Shown: in pieces, positions 25,913 through 38,240 of the stretch
Layout of the letters: the number at the start of each line of letters is the position of its first letter
How positions within the stretch are numbered: position 1 is the stretch's first letter
Position numbers and translations under genes: made by a program
Assembly: GCA_036873755.1 (NCBI GenBank)
Contig: JAVTVY010025140.1
Span: 1-64,000, forward strand
Origin: Hanleya hanleyi
Taxonomy: Eukaryota; Mollusca; Polyplacophora; Lepidopleurida; Hanleyidae
Length of the DNA stretch: 64,000 nucleotides
Direction: 5' to 3'
The notes under the pieces: model-generated
Database searches by the model: none
The model's input: the letters and a program-made list of their open reading frames with translations, nothing else
What the model was told of the DNA's origin: nothing

Positions 25913-26552
25913 TAGTCAAATTAGTAGTTCAACAGAAGTGATCAATACTAGAACTGATTTAGAAAAATAGAACTGATTTACTGAGGACGGTAGCAAATAA
26001 GTAATGGGTAAAAGACCATATTTGTCCTAACTTTCAAAAAAAGTTGACGATCCTCTTTCACAACAAAGATTCTCTCAAATGAAGCGATGATACAAAACCT
26101 CATTGATGACGCTGAGCATGGAGATTCCATCTCGCTGTAACCTAATCTGCAACTCGAGATTTTAGCATAAAAACCATGATAATCGAGCGTTTCACGGACA
26201 TCTATCAATGTGACTTTCCTGAAGGGCAAGAGGGGATGTCTATCTCGTCCAGGTTACATCCGTTTGATGACATGTGCCTTATTTTCCTAATCCGTGATAT
26301 CCCAGATTACTCAGATACAAATGTTTTGTTATCTAAATCAGCTTTGTGCAACACAATATTTTTATGTGTTCTGTATACATATACACTGAAGTACATGTAT
26401 ACCAGACGTTTTCAAATGTTGCATTGGATTATCTGGATTTGTTCCTTTTATTGGGAAGATTCGAGTTACGAGATGGATGGATACAAATCCCTCTTAGAGA
26501 TTTAATCTGGACAGCACGTTACCAATTTATTGCCACAATATGGCTCTCATTT

Positions 26553-28840
26553 GAATAATTGGGGATTACTGGGATGTTTTCCCCTTCTCTAGTGTCTCGC
26601 TGTCAATAATTTATATCAGGGTCAGAGCAAAGTTATGCCATTAGCATACACGTATATTCGTTACCCGACCGAAACACGTTTTACCTTGACTTGGCTCTTA
26701 ATTCACACAAATCAGAGGTCATGAGGACACGAATGTGATTCGGAAGTTCTAAAAATATGTAGGCTGGTCTTCGTTATGAAAAATTCGCTTTCAGTCATGG
26801 CACGGTTTTGTTGAACGGAACAGAAATAATATTGACTTGTTTTGAGGGGAATATGCAGTTTTGTTGCCCCGAGGATGTGCATATTGCCCGAGGCGCAGGC
26901 TCTGTGCTAATCTATTATCTCTCGATGTAAACAATGTTTTATGTTTTATTTTGCAAGAGCGCAATCCTTCTGAGTTGATTGTTTTCAGTGGGCAATCGCC
27001 TTCAACATAATTTATCATGCACGAGATTTCACTGATTCGGAGCTGCTTCACTACTATCGTGTGAATCTCGCAACGCACGTATAGTTGTTCCATAGTTACT
27101 CCAATAATGTGCTTGGGTACGATTCTACTTACAATTAGATTGGGGGGGATTTATTTCTGCTGTATTCTGCAGCCAAAATCAACTCGACCAACTGCTCCGT
27201 GACCGGCTGTTTGCATCGCGAGCGTGAGAACGGGGCGACCTCTGTTGTAATTATCTCCCTTCAGTATATATTCCATGGGGGGTGGAATATGTAGTTTCAG
27301 CGGGCAATATACACCCACGTAACAGGGGAATATGCAGTTTTATCTCATTACAATTTATATAGGGAGACACTCTAATAAATATAGTAATGATTAATGTTGG
27401 CATGGTAGTAATAAACGCAGCTTGACAATTATAATTCCATACATAAGTCAGTGGACATACTTGTACAAGTGAATAAGAAACATCACTTGTCAGAGTGAAT
27501 GCTGGTTGTTAGCATTAACTCTACCAAGTGATAAAAAAAACTTCCGCTATTGCCAAAATATGACGGCCTATGTTCTTTTTGCTCTGAAAGAGTGTACTGA
27601 GCACCTTATGTCATTATGAACTTCATTTCAAACCCCCCACTTGCATAACATCAGATAAAAAAATGATTTTAAGGAAGATAAAATGAGTTTTTCAGTAAAA
27701 CAAAAATAAAAACAATTCTGGTGCATTTTGGTATTGTAATAAATAGGACAACAAACACACGCACACACGTGCTCCCACTTTTAACATTTAAGTAACTGGG
27801 AAAATAAATTGGATTTCAGCTTCTTCGATTGGAAGTTAACCATCACCATCACAAGAAATATGTTTCAGACCAAACAGATGCCAGCCTCCGAATTTTTGTT
27901 TCAGACAGGCCTTGCTCGATACTATATAAGCTCTGCAATGTAGTCCAAAATCTTACTCGAGACGGTTATCCATCATCCTCTGTCAATCAACGGGAAATTA
28001 TGTGTTCCGCAAAGAAACAATGTCTATTCATGTCTGATAAACGCTATAATAAATCATGTTGGAACTTCGGCTTAGTTTGACAACAGATTTATCATTGACA
28101 TTTAATTCTACTTGTTATTTTGTGATGAACGAGACTTCATAAGTGATGAACTTTTTATTGGCTGTTTACGATAGCCGATGCCAGGCAGAGTGCATGGTTC
28201 ATGACGTTATATGACGCTATGTTTGTGCTGATTTGATTTGACTTCTTTTCTTTCAAGATTCGATGATGGAATGCCTCTAGTATTCCATATAATACCATTC
28301 ACAGCAGGCTTCTTATCGACTAATTCTGAAATTCAGATCGAATTCGCTTATTTATTCGGCACACCTTCAATTCACTGTCACAGATGTGTTTGGGGTTTTT
28401 TCTCTCTCGGTATAGGTTACAGCTTACAGACAGACATAAACATAAACACTGTAAAATTTTCCCTTGTTCAACTATTCATTCAACGTCCTACGCCACTATT
28501 TAAATTGGGGTTCATTCTCAAAGCCGTAGCGTGAAATCCTGCAAGAAAGCGTGCCCTGTATAACTATTGTTTGAACGGTTTGTTCAGGGTAACGCAAGTG
28601 AACGATCGTCGTGTGCGACTGGTTCACTTTAATACGGAGAAAGCCAAGCTTATGTCAAGAATACGCTGGAGACGATCCCTTTGATGTCCGGGACATGGAA
28701 GCGTCTCTTAAGCAAAAACAAACACGGATACGGACATGTGATTCCACAGTGGATAAAATATACAACACATTGCCTGGCTCTCAATTTGCTAAAATATCGG
28801 CATGTTCGAAGATATCATGAGGCGATGAATGTTAATCGAA
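26553..28840. repeat. Duplicated segment U2, part X (copy 2)
   Basis: Matches 18713-20985 along its length with scattered substitutions and small indels, about 7.84 kb further along. Landmarks include GACGGCCTATGTTC, GCATAACATCAGATAAAAA and ATGCCAGGCAGAGTGCATGG. No conserved coding frame is evident. Confidence 0.85.
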
Positions 28841-29845
28841 ATTCATTACAATAACATGACCGGTTTTCGTTATGACAAACCAGCTCACTGCCCTGTTACG
28901 GGTTTGCCAGACGAACCATAGTTGGAGATCGTGATAAGGGTAAGATAAGATTTCATGTGGAAGTATTATTGCATCAAAGCGTGATGTAGGGATATAAATA
29001 TAACTGTAAAGAGACAATCCTTATTTCCCTGTCATTGAAGGGGTGTTTCTCGTTATTCCACATTATGAATCTCTGGAGAGAGAGGTCATTTGCAGGTCTA
29101 TGGTCTAGTTTTATGTAGATTTCATTTAACGTTTCTCACACTCGAACCCATGTCAAGAGAGGCGCGTATAATAAGAGTCAACATTTTTCCCCTTCCCACA
29201 TTAAATCTACTTAGGACAACCGACTGGTTAAAACACGACTATGTAATCTCCCATTATTGGCATGCTTCCAGGAACTAAATACAATTTACGGGCTTTGGTT
29301 CATTTTTTTTATCGGGAGAGAAGGTATTATATGTTGAAACGTCAGTATGAAGACGTTGGTCTGGCTATCGATTACCAGTTAACAAATTTCCACTTGTTCG
29401 TTTGTCTCCATTTCTTGGCTGAATCAACAAATACAACTCACCCCGAAAACCTCCAACCAATTCTCATAATACGGTAGCTTTCTATAATTCCCAGGCTTGC
29501 GCCCGTACGAACATCGTGTTATACAATATCTTCGCTGTGTTCATATGAACAATGAAATCATGACTGTGATAGAATTTACTCTAGAACACGAAATGATATT
29601 CATTTGAAAAGAAAATACTGATCATTGATATGGATGTGAAGAAAGAAATATACTGGTGTTTTCCCGACATTATGGGAAACGGCGTTCATTGCTTCTCTCT
29701 TGCAAGAAATTTACCTGTATTTTGTTTACGTTATGCTGCTTTTGGTGTTAAAAATGTTTCATGAATACATTTTTTCGATTATATATGGATGTGAATTTTT
29801 TTGACTAGCTAGTGTTTGTCGGCTTGTTGACAATGTCCGATCTGT

Positions 29846-30306
29846 TTAACCCTATCTGGGCTGAGCTTCTTTGGACATGTCCAGGTCTGGGGGCATTGTC
29901 GCTCTCTAAATATTTTTTTGCACCTTCAGCTAAGGGGCTGAAACTTACCACACTATACCCTTGTGTCAAGCTCTACCAGAAAAAAAGATGGCCGCTTTGA
30001 TGACGTCACAGTGACGTCATCTTTAAAACAGGCACTTTTTCTGCGTCAGATTTCCCAAAAATAAAAATTCTTGCAAACATTTCATGACAAATTTAAGAAA
30101 TAATAGTCTTACGTGAAATAAAATAGATTTTGCCCAATTTTCCTCGAAAAAAGGCGGAAGAAAAATGACCAAAATTTCACTTTCCTGGAACCCCACATAG
30201 ACGCCATCTTGAATTTACCCATGATCCACTACGCGGAGGTTAGGGAAATAGGCTCAAAATGACCCCAATATGATAATAAAAAAATTAGCAGGCATGGTAG
30301 GGTTAA
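29846..30306 (-). mobile_element. piggyBac-like MITE with TTAA target duplication
   Basis: Bounded by TTAA at 29846-29849 and 30303-30306, with terminal inverted repeats TTAACCCTATCTGGGCTGAG on the left and, read from the right, TTAACCCTACCATGCC. The body is the reverse complement of the family: AAGATGGCCGCTTTGATGAC, GTCACAGTGACGTCAT and CAAAATGACCCCAATATG. The related segment at 50010-50035 in U4 has one TTAA and no insert, which is an empty site. TTAA duplication with CCC...GGG ends is the mark of piggyBac transposition (established for that superfamily). No transposase is present. Confidence 0.88.
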
Positions 30307-30591
30307 AATGTATTAACCATTGTCACATGAAATAATATAAAGCTTCACAGCTGTGTGTATTATGAAGTGTTTCATCGGTTCGTATAATTTTCCTTCATTT
30401 TGAGATAATTTTACAGATTGTCAAATGCTAATTCTTTCTCGTATTTATAACAGGCTATGTGGCATGGACATAATTTATCTTTCCGATGTTCTTATAAATA
30501 CTGCCGTTCGCCGTCCCCCACTTCCCCATTCCTCAAACAAGTGTTGGTTAAAATGACTGGACTTTCTTACCACATTCCCTTGGATATAATG

Positions 30592-30955
30592 TACTTGAAG
30601 ATTCTCATTGTGTTCATATGAACAGTCGCAATCAAAGCGTGACTGGGATACATCATACTCCAGATAACGATGTTACAACGTATATCATATGAATTAAGAA
30701 TACTGATCAGCGATACGGATTTGATATTTTTGGAACATCATGATGTCTTGCCGGCATCATTGAAAACTGTTGACCGCTTCTCTCTCGCAGAAAAGTAGCA
30801 GGAAATGTTTATGTATACTATGATTGTCTTTTTGAATTTGGTGCTAATGCTGTTATATGGAATATGGAAAAGGTCTTTGGATTATGGACGCGGGTACTCT
30901 TTAATGGACGACGGTTGAATTATGAATGACGGACCAGAAGCTTGTGATTCATGTC
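30592..30955 (+). mobile_element. Penelope-like element 3' fragment
   Basis: Matches the reverse complement of 61744-62110 and 48416-48760, from the GTTCATATGAACAGTC region through GATCAGCGATACGG, AACATCATGATGTCTTGCCG, TTTTGAATTTGGTGCTAATG and the terminal ATGAATGACGGACCAGAAGC. It is cut short before the reverse transcriptase region, as expected for 5' truncation. Confidence 0.7.
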
Positions 30956-32605
30956 TTGACGTGCATACTTCATGATGCAGATGAAAAACGATTTGTTATA
31001 TTCATTTCTGTAATTTCTGACCAATTACCGAAATACTGGTAGGCCTTGGTTTTATTTTGCTCGCTTGGATTCGCATCGTAATTTACCTCTGGGGCTGGGA
31101 CTTGCCGAGGATTTATTTTGCCAAGGAATTGGTTATTATCTAATAATACTATCTGGGGACAATATTTTATTCAGATACTATAGTCATTTCTAAAGATGGT
31201 ATCATTCACCTGTCGACTGTTATCCTTCGAGTACCTGACATTTGTTTACAATCATATTTAATTATACACAGAGGAATTTGATATATTTTCAAACAAGATT
31301 TTGCAAAGTATTGACTCCTTCACACTGGGAATGTGACATATGGGCAAAATAGTTGCAAATATGCATCAGCAAAACTATGGAATAGCTTGCCAGTTAACGC
31401 CAGAAAATCTGTGTGTCTAAATGATTTTTAACAACTTTGCCACTCACGACAATCCACCTTTTACAGAGAAGTCCTTTGCGGTGGAAAATCATTTACCAGA
31501 ACATTGTTATGTCGAATATGAACTCAACTGATTTTTTTTTAATGAGCCTGTTATTCATGTCAATCTAAAAGCTGTTGGCGTTTGTCTTTGAATGTGATAC
31601 CGGATTACGCATGAAGTTCACTCCACTTCACTCTTCTTCTAATTCCGTTGGCTATACCTCATTCGTGTGAGTTGTCTTCAATAATGACCATATTGTCTGC
31701 CACTATCCATAGAATTTTTGGAGAGCAATAACATTGACGTGGAACTGTTACTAGATGACTTCTCAAAATTAAGAAAAAATACTAGTAGTCTGCTGTCATT
31801 GGCTTCTGATTTTAGAGAGCATGGGGCGCATTCAGTTTGATTCCGCTAACCGGAATGCGCTCTACCTTTCAAACCCGTCGAAGAATGACATGAAAGTATC
31901 GATTCTAAAATGATTGGGCCTAGAGGGAAAATACAGTGTTGAACAGGATTCGAGCACGGGATTTTTGTGAGAGTATTTCTGGGAACTGTTCCAAATAAGG
32001 TGCGCTTACTGTTATCCTAGCTGTAAGGACCACAATCCACAAATGATTTCAATAGTTGGAAGGACGTTTTCTCATGGACCTATTAGTCCCAAATGGACGC
32101 AGCCATAATTTCAACATTTAAATAAGTATTTTCACGCGAGGCGATGGCTATCAACCGTTATGCTGATGCTAGCAATATATGAGGTTTCTCCCGTGTAATA
32201 CGTACACTGTAAAAAGTGGAAACATGTTTAACGTTTCATTTTGAGATGGGTAACATGTGAGATGCTTCATATTGCTACATGTTTCACCCTGTTTTTCATG
32301 AAAACATGTCTCAAAGACGTAAGATTACAGCTATTTGAGGGTTGTGACATGTTTCACTGGCGTTGCCGTTTCACTATAATGACCCGAATAGCTGTTTGAA
32401 ACATCAAAGCCGAAACACGTACAACCAAGTCGCAAAGGCGACATGTCTCAAGGAACACAGTATAAAAGACAGATAATGCTGTCTGGTGCATGAAAGCACT
32501 AGTTTCCCAAAATCTATTTCTGGTCTTTAGCGATCGTGAATATATCTGTCGGTATTGAGAATAAACAGACCGACCATCATTTAATTGAATTATTTGCATC
32601 GTAAT

Positions 32606-33159
32606 ATAACTCTTCCAGGCCTAGGGTATTTGAGCCCTGCCAAGGCCTTGGAAGAGACTTGCCACTAAATATTGTTTTACTTCTTGAGTCTAAAAGCCCC
32701 CACAATATATCTTGGAGTGCGCTCTGCTAGAAAGTGCAAAAAAAAATCCAATCCTTGAACACTTCACAGTTACGTCATATTCTAAATATGAATTTTTGGT
32801 CGATTTTTCGGTCAGATTTTCTATTTTGTTTATTTGCGCTACGTTCTCCGAAGTAAACTACAGGGTATATTAGGGAAGAATTATCTGATGTGGAATAAAA
32901 TAGTTCATGCATTCTTTTATCCACAAAAACAAAATCGCGAAGAAAAAGATAAAACATCACTTTTCTGGTACCCCACATGTCCGCCACTTTAAATTTACCA
33001 ATGATCCTTTTCTGGGAGGGGTATGCAAATAGGGACAAACTGACTCAAATATATTACGCTGTAAAATCAAGCTCCTAATAATTTGTTGTTTCGGAGATAT
33101 AACGTAGAAAGTTTGGTGGGGGTGAGGGCATGATTCTCCTTCATGTTCGGAAGGGTTAA
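32606..33159 (-). mobile_element. piggyBac-like MITE nested in the CACTG element
   Basis: Reverse-complement orientation of the family. The right end is GGAAGGGTTAA, ending at 33159; the left end is a degraded ATAACTCTTCCAGGCCTAGG starting at 32606. Internal landmarks are TTTTTGGTCGATTTTTCGGT, GGTACCCCACATGTCCGCC and CAAACTGACTCAAATA. It is more decayed than the copies at 35009 and 43389, and was inserted before or after the host element moved; nesting alone does not say. Confidence 0.75.
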
Positions 33160-33763
33160 GAGTAATCTCGTTAACCATTCATACCAACAAAATACACAGC
33201 AGCGTTGCTATAAAAAAGAGTGACATTGATGGGGCATCAATGAGAGTTCGCGTTGGGAGAAACAACAACTGTGTTCTCTATGTGACCAAAGCTATACATC
33301 CAGTATTTTAAATGTGTGTAGCGCATCAGAAAATTTTCTGGACGTATTCAATACGATTGCCCTATATATGATTACAACATTGCGCGGGATTCGGCCATTG
33401 TGTGACACAAATGACACCAAACCAGGCATCTTCACATTTCAAGTTAAATACTACACTAATGTTCCGTCATTTACCTTCACCAATTGTTCAAACTGGGAAA
33501 TGCACGTGATATCATAGCCAATCAACATAGAAACTTGCCAACACAGTGCAGCGAGGATTTTCTTTGATGTCAGTCTGTGTTATTTCCAAATATGGCAAGT
33601 GGTGGTTGTATTGATGTTAACTTCTTTCGAATAGCCAATCAAATCTGAATTTTAAAGAGGTAATTGCACTCCTCCTAATATGGATCACGGAATGTTTATA
33701 GAGCTATGACATCACCAAACTCGTATTCTGATCAGAAATTGTGTTATGTTCAGCCAAGGCAAC

Positions 33764-33877
33764 TCGTGTAGTGTTCGACTTGGATATGCGAAGATGAAAC
33801 CAGGAGGAGAGAGGGGATATTCGTGTAGTGTTCGACTTGGATATGCGAAGATGAAACCAGGAGGAGAGAGGGGATAT
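33764..33877. repeat. Two identical 57 bp direct repeats
   Basis: The unit TCGTGTAGTGTTCGACTTGG...GAGAGAGGGGATAT occurs twice back to back with no visible difference. It lies inside the CACTG element and gives rise to a repeated peptide in the minus-strand ORF at 33750-33956, which I do not consider a gene. Confidence 0.93.
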
Positions 33878-35008
33878 TATTTTTCATCGTTATGAAAATA
33901 TTGAATATTGTTGGTGTGTGAAGCAATGTTCCCCCTTCCTCACTGACTGTGACCACTGTTGCAACAACTCGAGACGAGTCCAGGCTCCGTTATTTAATAA
34001 TCATCTGCGATCCGTATTCCATTCCCCGAAACTGAGTGGAATTTCAACGACTCTTTGGGCAGAGATATTTACCGCGAGCTGATAAATCAGTTTCAAGTTA
34101 CAGACATTCATCTATCTAAATTAGCAAGTATGGTCTGTATATGTATGTAATATAGCACCCCCTGTTGAGAACTTCTTCCTGTGTGCTGGATTAGGTTGTG
34201 TCATATCAACACACCGATGTGGAACTTAAGTAAATTATTATTATTATTGGTTAATACCTGAATGTAAATGTACCATTTGGTGTTCACCAAAATTTCAGCA
34301 CATTATTGTCATGGACAATTTGCACGCTATGATAAATTGGTTCACATCAGGAATTATGATGTACCGAACTTGTGTCTGTCTGGAATTATCATATTCATTG
34401 TTAACCTGCGGATCAAGCTGGTCTGTTATATATGTTCCTGCCTGTAGCCTATGATTATTGTTGGTTCATACCTGAGTTTGAATTCCGTTGAAGATAAGAG
34501 AATAAAAACTGATGCAAGTTGAATTTAATAAATGTTTCGTGTATTTTTGTTTCTTTCACAGGCGATCTGGCGATCTGATGAAACATGTAATGGGAGATAG
34601 ACTATTTTGAAACACTTCCAAGTTTGAGACATGTTCGGACCCGTTTCGCTTGCGACATTTCTCAAAAGTTGGGACAAAGTCATGTTTGGGCTTAGACGTT
34701 TCATTTTGAAACATGTAGTCGACCGTAACATGTTTCAGATTGAGACAACACATGTTTCACTGTGCAGGATGTCACATGTTTCAAACGGACACGTGTTTAA
34801 CGACGACATGTCTGATATTGAGACATCATTTAACACACATGAGGATGACACGTGTTTCAAATTGAAACATGAAGCCGTTTCAAAATGAAATATGTGCGTA
34901 CAAACATGTCCCAAAAGTTGGGACAAATTCATGTTTCATTTTGAGACGTTAAACATGTCGCCAATTCTTACAGTGTATCGTTGAGATAACTATGTCACGA
35001 AATGAAAA

Positions 35009-35562
35009 TTAATCCTACCAGGCGGAGGAGGGAGCAAAATAGCCAAAACTTTCTGCGCTATCTCCGGAACGACAAAGAAATGAGAGCTGACACCCCGGGA
35101 CTTTATAGTTTATCGTATTGGGGTCATTTTGAGCCTATTTGCATTACCCACGGAGTACAGGATCATGGGTCAATCCAACATGGCGGCCACGTGAGGTACC
35201 AGAAAAGTTATGTTTTCGTAATTTTTCTTCCAAATTTCTTCTTTTCCGCGATGAAAAGTGGACGAAAAACGATTTTATTCCACATCACATTAATATTTAC
35301 TAATTTATCATGCAGTTTTTGCGGATACATCGCATAAATGGATAATTCAAAAAATCTGATCGAAAAATCGACCAAAAAATGCCGTTTTTGAAAATGACGT
35401 CATCAAAGCGGACATCTTGGATTTTTTTTTACATTTTCTGGTACCCAAGGGTATTGTATGGTAAGTTTCAGCCCCCTAGCTCAAGGGGTAAGAAAGATAA
35501 TTAGGCCATTTCGGCCCCCAGGCCTGTACAGGTCACAAAAATCCCAAGCCAGATAGGGTTAA
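35009..35562 (+). mobile_element. piggyBac-like MITE, near full length (U2)
   Basis: Runs from TTAA (35009-35012) to TTAA (35559-35562), 554 bp. Ends are TTAATCCTACCAGGCGG and AGATAGGGTTAA. Internal order: TTTCTGCGCTATCTCCGGAA, TATTGGGGTCATTTTGAGCC, AACATGGCGGCCACGTGAGG, ATCATGCAGTTTTTGCGGAT, AAAAATCGACC, AAAATGACGTCATC, TTTCTGGTACCCAAGG, GGCCTGTACAGGTCAC. The same insertion at the same site in U3 (43389-43956) shows that it predates the U2/U3 duplication. Confidence 0.88.
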
Positions 35563-36540
35563 GGCACTCACCATCTTATAGACTATAGACAGTATTAAAT
35601 ACACTGCACCCATAATAAGGTGAACACTCGAGCCACGTCCCAAACGTGCTCTTGTTTTTCAGAAGCGCACACACAAACTACCTGTGACTGGCACATTTTT
35701 ATAATAAAAGAAATGGGACAGACACAACGGTAAACACACAGACGCACGCACACACACACCCTCGTACTCACGTTCGATTTCATATTAATCATCAGCGTCA
35801 TAACGAAAATGAGATATTTCTGATCCAACAGAACCATGTCGCCACAATTTATATAAGACATGCTTTCCTCGATATTAAGCAAGGCCTGCAATGCACATGT
35901 AGTCCACAATCTGCATTATGCAATCATCCATCACCCTCTCGCAGTCAAGAGGAAATTATGTGAGTTAAAAAATTAGGCTTTCTTTTCGCTGAGAAACAAA
36001 ATTTATTGCTTATGTCTAAAAATCGCTCAACAATCCCGGCGGAACATTGACTTAGGTTGCCATCAAATTTATGATTGGCGTATTATTCTGATGGTTATGT
36101 TGTGATGGACGAGAAGTTTTTATTGACTGTTTACGATACCAGGCAGAGTGCATGGTTCATGACGTGATATGACGTCATATTTATGTCGTTTTTTTGTTTG
36201 GCTTCGGCACAACCTTCATTCCACTGTCACCGATAATTTGATGAGGCAAGATTTTTTTTTCGATATAGGTTACAGTTTATTGACAGACTTAAAAGATAAA
36301 CACCGTAAAATTCCCCCTTGTTCGTTTTTTTATTAGGCTCCCTACGCTATTATTTAACATATGGTTCATTCTCCACATATGCAAGTCTGTATACTTCGCA
36401 CCATGAACCCCTGCACGAATGCGTGCTGTGTGCAACTCTTGTTTGAACTAACGACATGTGAGACTATTTCACCTTATTACTAGAGAAGCCGAGTTTAGCC
36501 GAGAACACGCTGGGAGACGGTCCCTATGATGTCCGAATAG
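35563..36540. repeat. Duplicated segment U3, part X (partial copy 3)
   Basis: Matches 43957-44918 and the second half of the X segments at 19920-20900 and 27757-28720. Contains a CA-rich stretch near 35720-35762. It stops at 36540 where the 3.27 kb TIR element enters. Confidence 0.8.
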
Positions 36541-37387
36541 TGGAGCAATATCGTGCACAAAACTAGCCGAATTGTGCACTTCGAGGTAAAAGCATGAAAC
36601 TTGGCATGATAGTAGCCAAAGATGTCCTGTACATTTTCTGATAAGGACCCACTCATTTTCTTTCCAATATGGCCGCCACATTCAAGATGGCCGCCAATAT
36701 AATGGTCAAATACAGCAATATGATAATAATACTGTTTATTGTTTTAGTCTAGGTCATGAAACTTGCAGCGATGCTTGTTATTAATGCTCTAGTCCGTTTT
36801 CAAGAAAGATCTGTAAAATCATTTTCCAAAGTGGCCGCCAAATTCAAAATGGCGGCCATGATAATGGTCAAATTAGTGGTAAATCATCATACAATGCGTA
36901 GGGTATTATGTCTGTATTGTGCACTTAATGTAATGTGCTGAAGCCAAGCAAATAATTCCTGCTACGAATAAACTTTATCTTTTACGGTAAAATGACAGTC
37001 GTATTCGAGATGGCTGCCAAGCGAAAAGCATTTTAATAAGAAAAAACAGCCCAAGGATCACTTTCTGGATCTTGAAGCAACGTCGGTCCTCGGAAACATA
37101 GTAAGAATTCAAGTATTGGTCCTCACCTTACGGTTTATACGTGTACACACACGCCCGCACACACGCACACACACACACACTACGATTCAAGTGTGGACAG
37201 GCAGGACGGCGATTGGTGGAGAGAACAACGTAGGGGAGTTCTTTTGTAGGGAAGATTTATGAAAGTGGCGGTATACCGGAATTTTCGTCGAAACCGGTTG
37301 TGCTAAAAATAAATCGCTAGCTAGCGCACTATCAAAGCAAACGTTCTGACTCTTTCAGCAGTCATTCGTTCAACCACTTACGCCACG

Positions 37388-37886
37388 ATGTTCTCGTGTA
37401 CCACTTGCTTCAAGTCATATACACTCTTGCGCGACTTACAACGCCATGATTCTACCATCCACGATGCTACTGCCCAGTACACCTGCGAGACCTGCGGGGA
37501 TACATTTAATCGCCTGAATAGTTTATGAACGGTTTCTCCATGAGAAATCCAGGCATCCAATGTGGGGACTGTGGACACCGCTTCAGACAACACAGTCAGT
37601 TGAGATCTCACCAAAGTGTAATCCATGGACATGCACGCTTGAGGGTTGAGGATGCCGTGGCGTTTGACTCCATCCATGACCTACTTTTCAAGGTCCTGTT
37701 GGCGAGTATACATGTTCGATCTGCAGGAAGACATTTAGTCGTAAGGATAATTTACGGTGACATCAACGGTTGTTTCATAAGGCACCCAGCTATGAATGCC
37801 AACATTGCGGTCGAGTCCAGTCAGTTGAGCCCCATCAATCCGAAAGACATCCACAGTTTGTGTTCCATTTTGTGTTCCATCCATGA
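37388..37886 (+). pseudogene. C2H2 zinc-finger protein gene, frameshifted
   Basis: An ATG at 37388 opens a frame with one complete classical finger: C4, C7, H20, H25, spacing C-x2-C-x12-H-x4-H (reading CTTCFKSYTLLRDLQRH). A second finger starts (YTCETCGDTFNRLNSL) and ends at a TGA at 37526. In the +1 frame from 37525 a third finger reads CGDCGHRFRQHSQLRSH with the same spacing. In a third frame from 37707 a fourth finger reads YTCSICRKTFSRKDNLR, then a TGA, then HQRLFH. A decayed fifth (YECQHCGRV...PHQSERH) ends at 37886. The fingers thus lie in three frames with two stops: a nucleic-acid-binding protein of at least four or five fingers that is now broken, unless small introns restore the frame. 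It sits inside the 3.27 kb TIR element, with AATAAA 180 bp downstream, so it is probably element cargo. Confidence 0.8.
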
Positions 37887-38067
37887 CTTATACTAATACT
37901 TATTCTCAGGGTCAGCTTCTGATTGGACAAGAGCAGTTTGAGATCAGCACAATTAACTTCTGATTTGACAAGAGCAGCCTACTATGCGGCACGGACAATA
38001 ACATAAATGAATTGTAAACACACCCATAGCGGTTCCCCCAGCGTGGATGTTCTGTGATGGAGGAGAT

Positions 38068-38073
38068 AATAAA
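38068..38073 (+). terminator. Candidate poly(A) signal AATAAA
   Basis: AATAAA lies about 180 bp after the last zinc-finger remnant and is followed by a GTTGTTGTTGTTG-rich stretch, a plausible downstream GU-rich element. It would end the zinc-finger transcript before the TATA box at 38188. Confidence 0.4.
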
Positions 38074-38187
38074 ATGATTGACCTGTAATCAATGTTGTTG
38101 TTGTTGTGCTTTTATTGGACTAACCAATCAGAATAGTATTTATCACGGACCCGTAGAGCTACGTATAAACGCACATGTGACATCGCC

Positions 38188-38194
38188 TATAAAA
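38188..38194 (+). promoter_or_regulatory. TATA box upstream of the 96-codon ORF
   Basis: TATAAAA occurs 47 bp before the ATG at 38241, a spacing that would give a 5' leader of about 15-25 nt. A second TATAAA lies at 38164. The tight poly(A)-then-TATA spacing suggests compact, virus- or transposon-like gene packing. Confidence 0.4.
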
Positions 38195-38240
38195 CACGTC
38201 CCTCTGGACCCCATACCCCCATTCCATCTGATGCAGAGCC

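Larger units (their letters stand above)
22176..26552. other. Unit-1 spacer without recognisable genes
   Basis: About 4.4 kb lies between the end of U1 homology and the start of U2. It carries two minisatellites (22720-22794 and 23098-23307) and a truncated MITE (25555-25912). Open frames of 60-109 residues (for example 22864-23064, 24184-24492, 24682-24942, 26176-26505) show no recognisable domain. I see no rRNA or tRNA structure. Confidence 0.6.
28841..32204. repeat. Duplicated segment U2, part Y
   Basis: Corresponds to 39850-43388 in U3 and to about 46870-51560 in U4. Landmarks are GGGTTTGCCAGACGAACCAT, AACGTTTCTCACACTCGAACC and TTGAAACGTCAGTATGAAGA. It contains a MITE at 29846-30306 and a Penelope-like 3' fragment at 30592-30955. 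It is cut at 32204 by the CACTG element and resumes at 34976. Confidence 0.8.
32205..34975. mobile_element. 2.77 kb non-autonomous DNA element, CACTG ends, TA target duplication
   Basis: Left end CACTGTAAAAAGTGGAAACA and right end (reverse complement) CACTGTAAGAATTGGCGACA match at about 26 of the first 30 positions. The element is flanked by TA at 32203-32204 and 34976-34977. U3 has the empty site with a single TA near 43366-43370 (GTAATACGTATCGTTGAG). Both subterminal regions (about 32205-32480 and 34560-34975) carry many copies of an ACATGTTTCA / TGAGACATG motif in both orientations, like transposase-binding arrays of CACTA-type elements. A piggyBac-like MITE is nested at 32606-33159. No long ORF and no transposase is seen. 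CACTA (EnSpm) or a TA-targeting Tc1/mariner relative are the candidates; the data do not decide. Confidence 0.85.

Noticed and set aside
34525..34932. Overlapping ORFs rich in TCF/HVS-type repeats on both strands
   Set aside because: These come from the ACATGTTTCA motif array at the end of the CACTG element, open in several frames at once.
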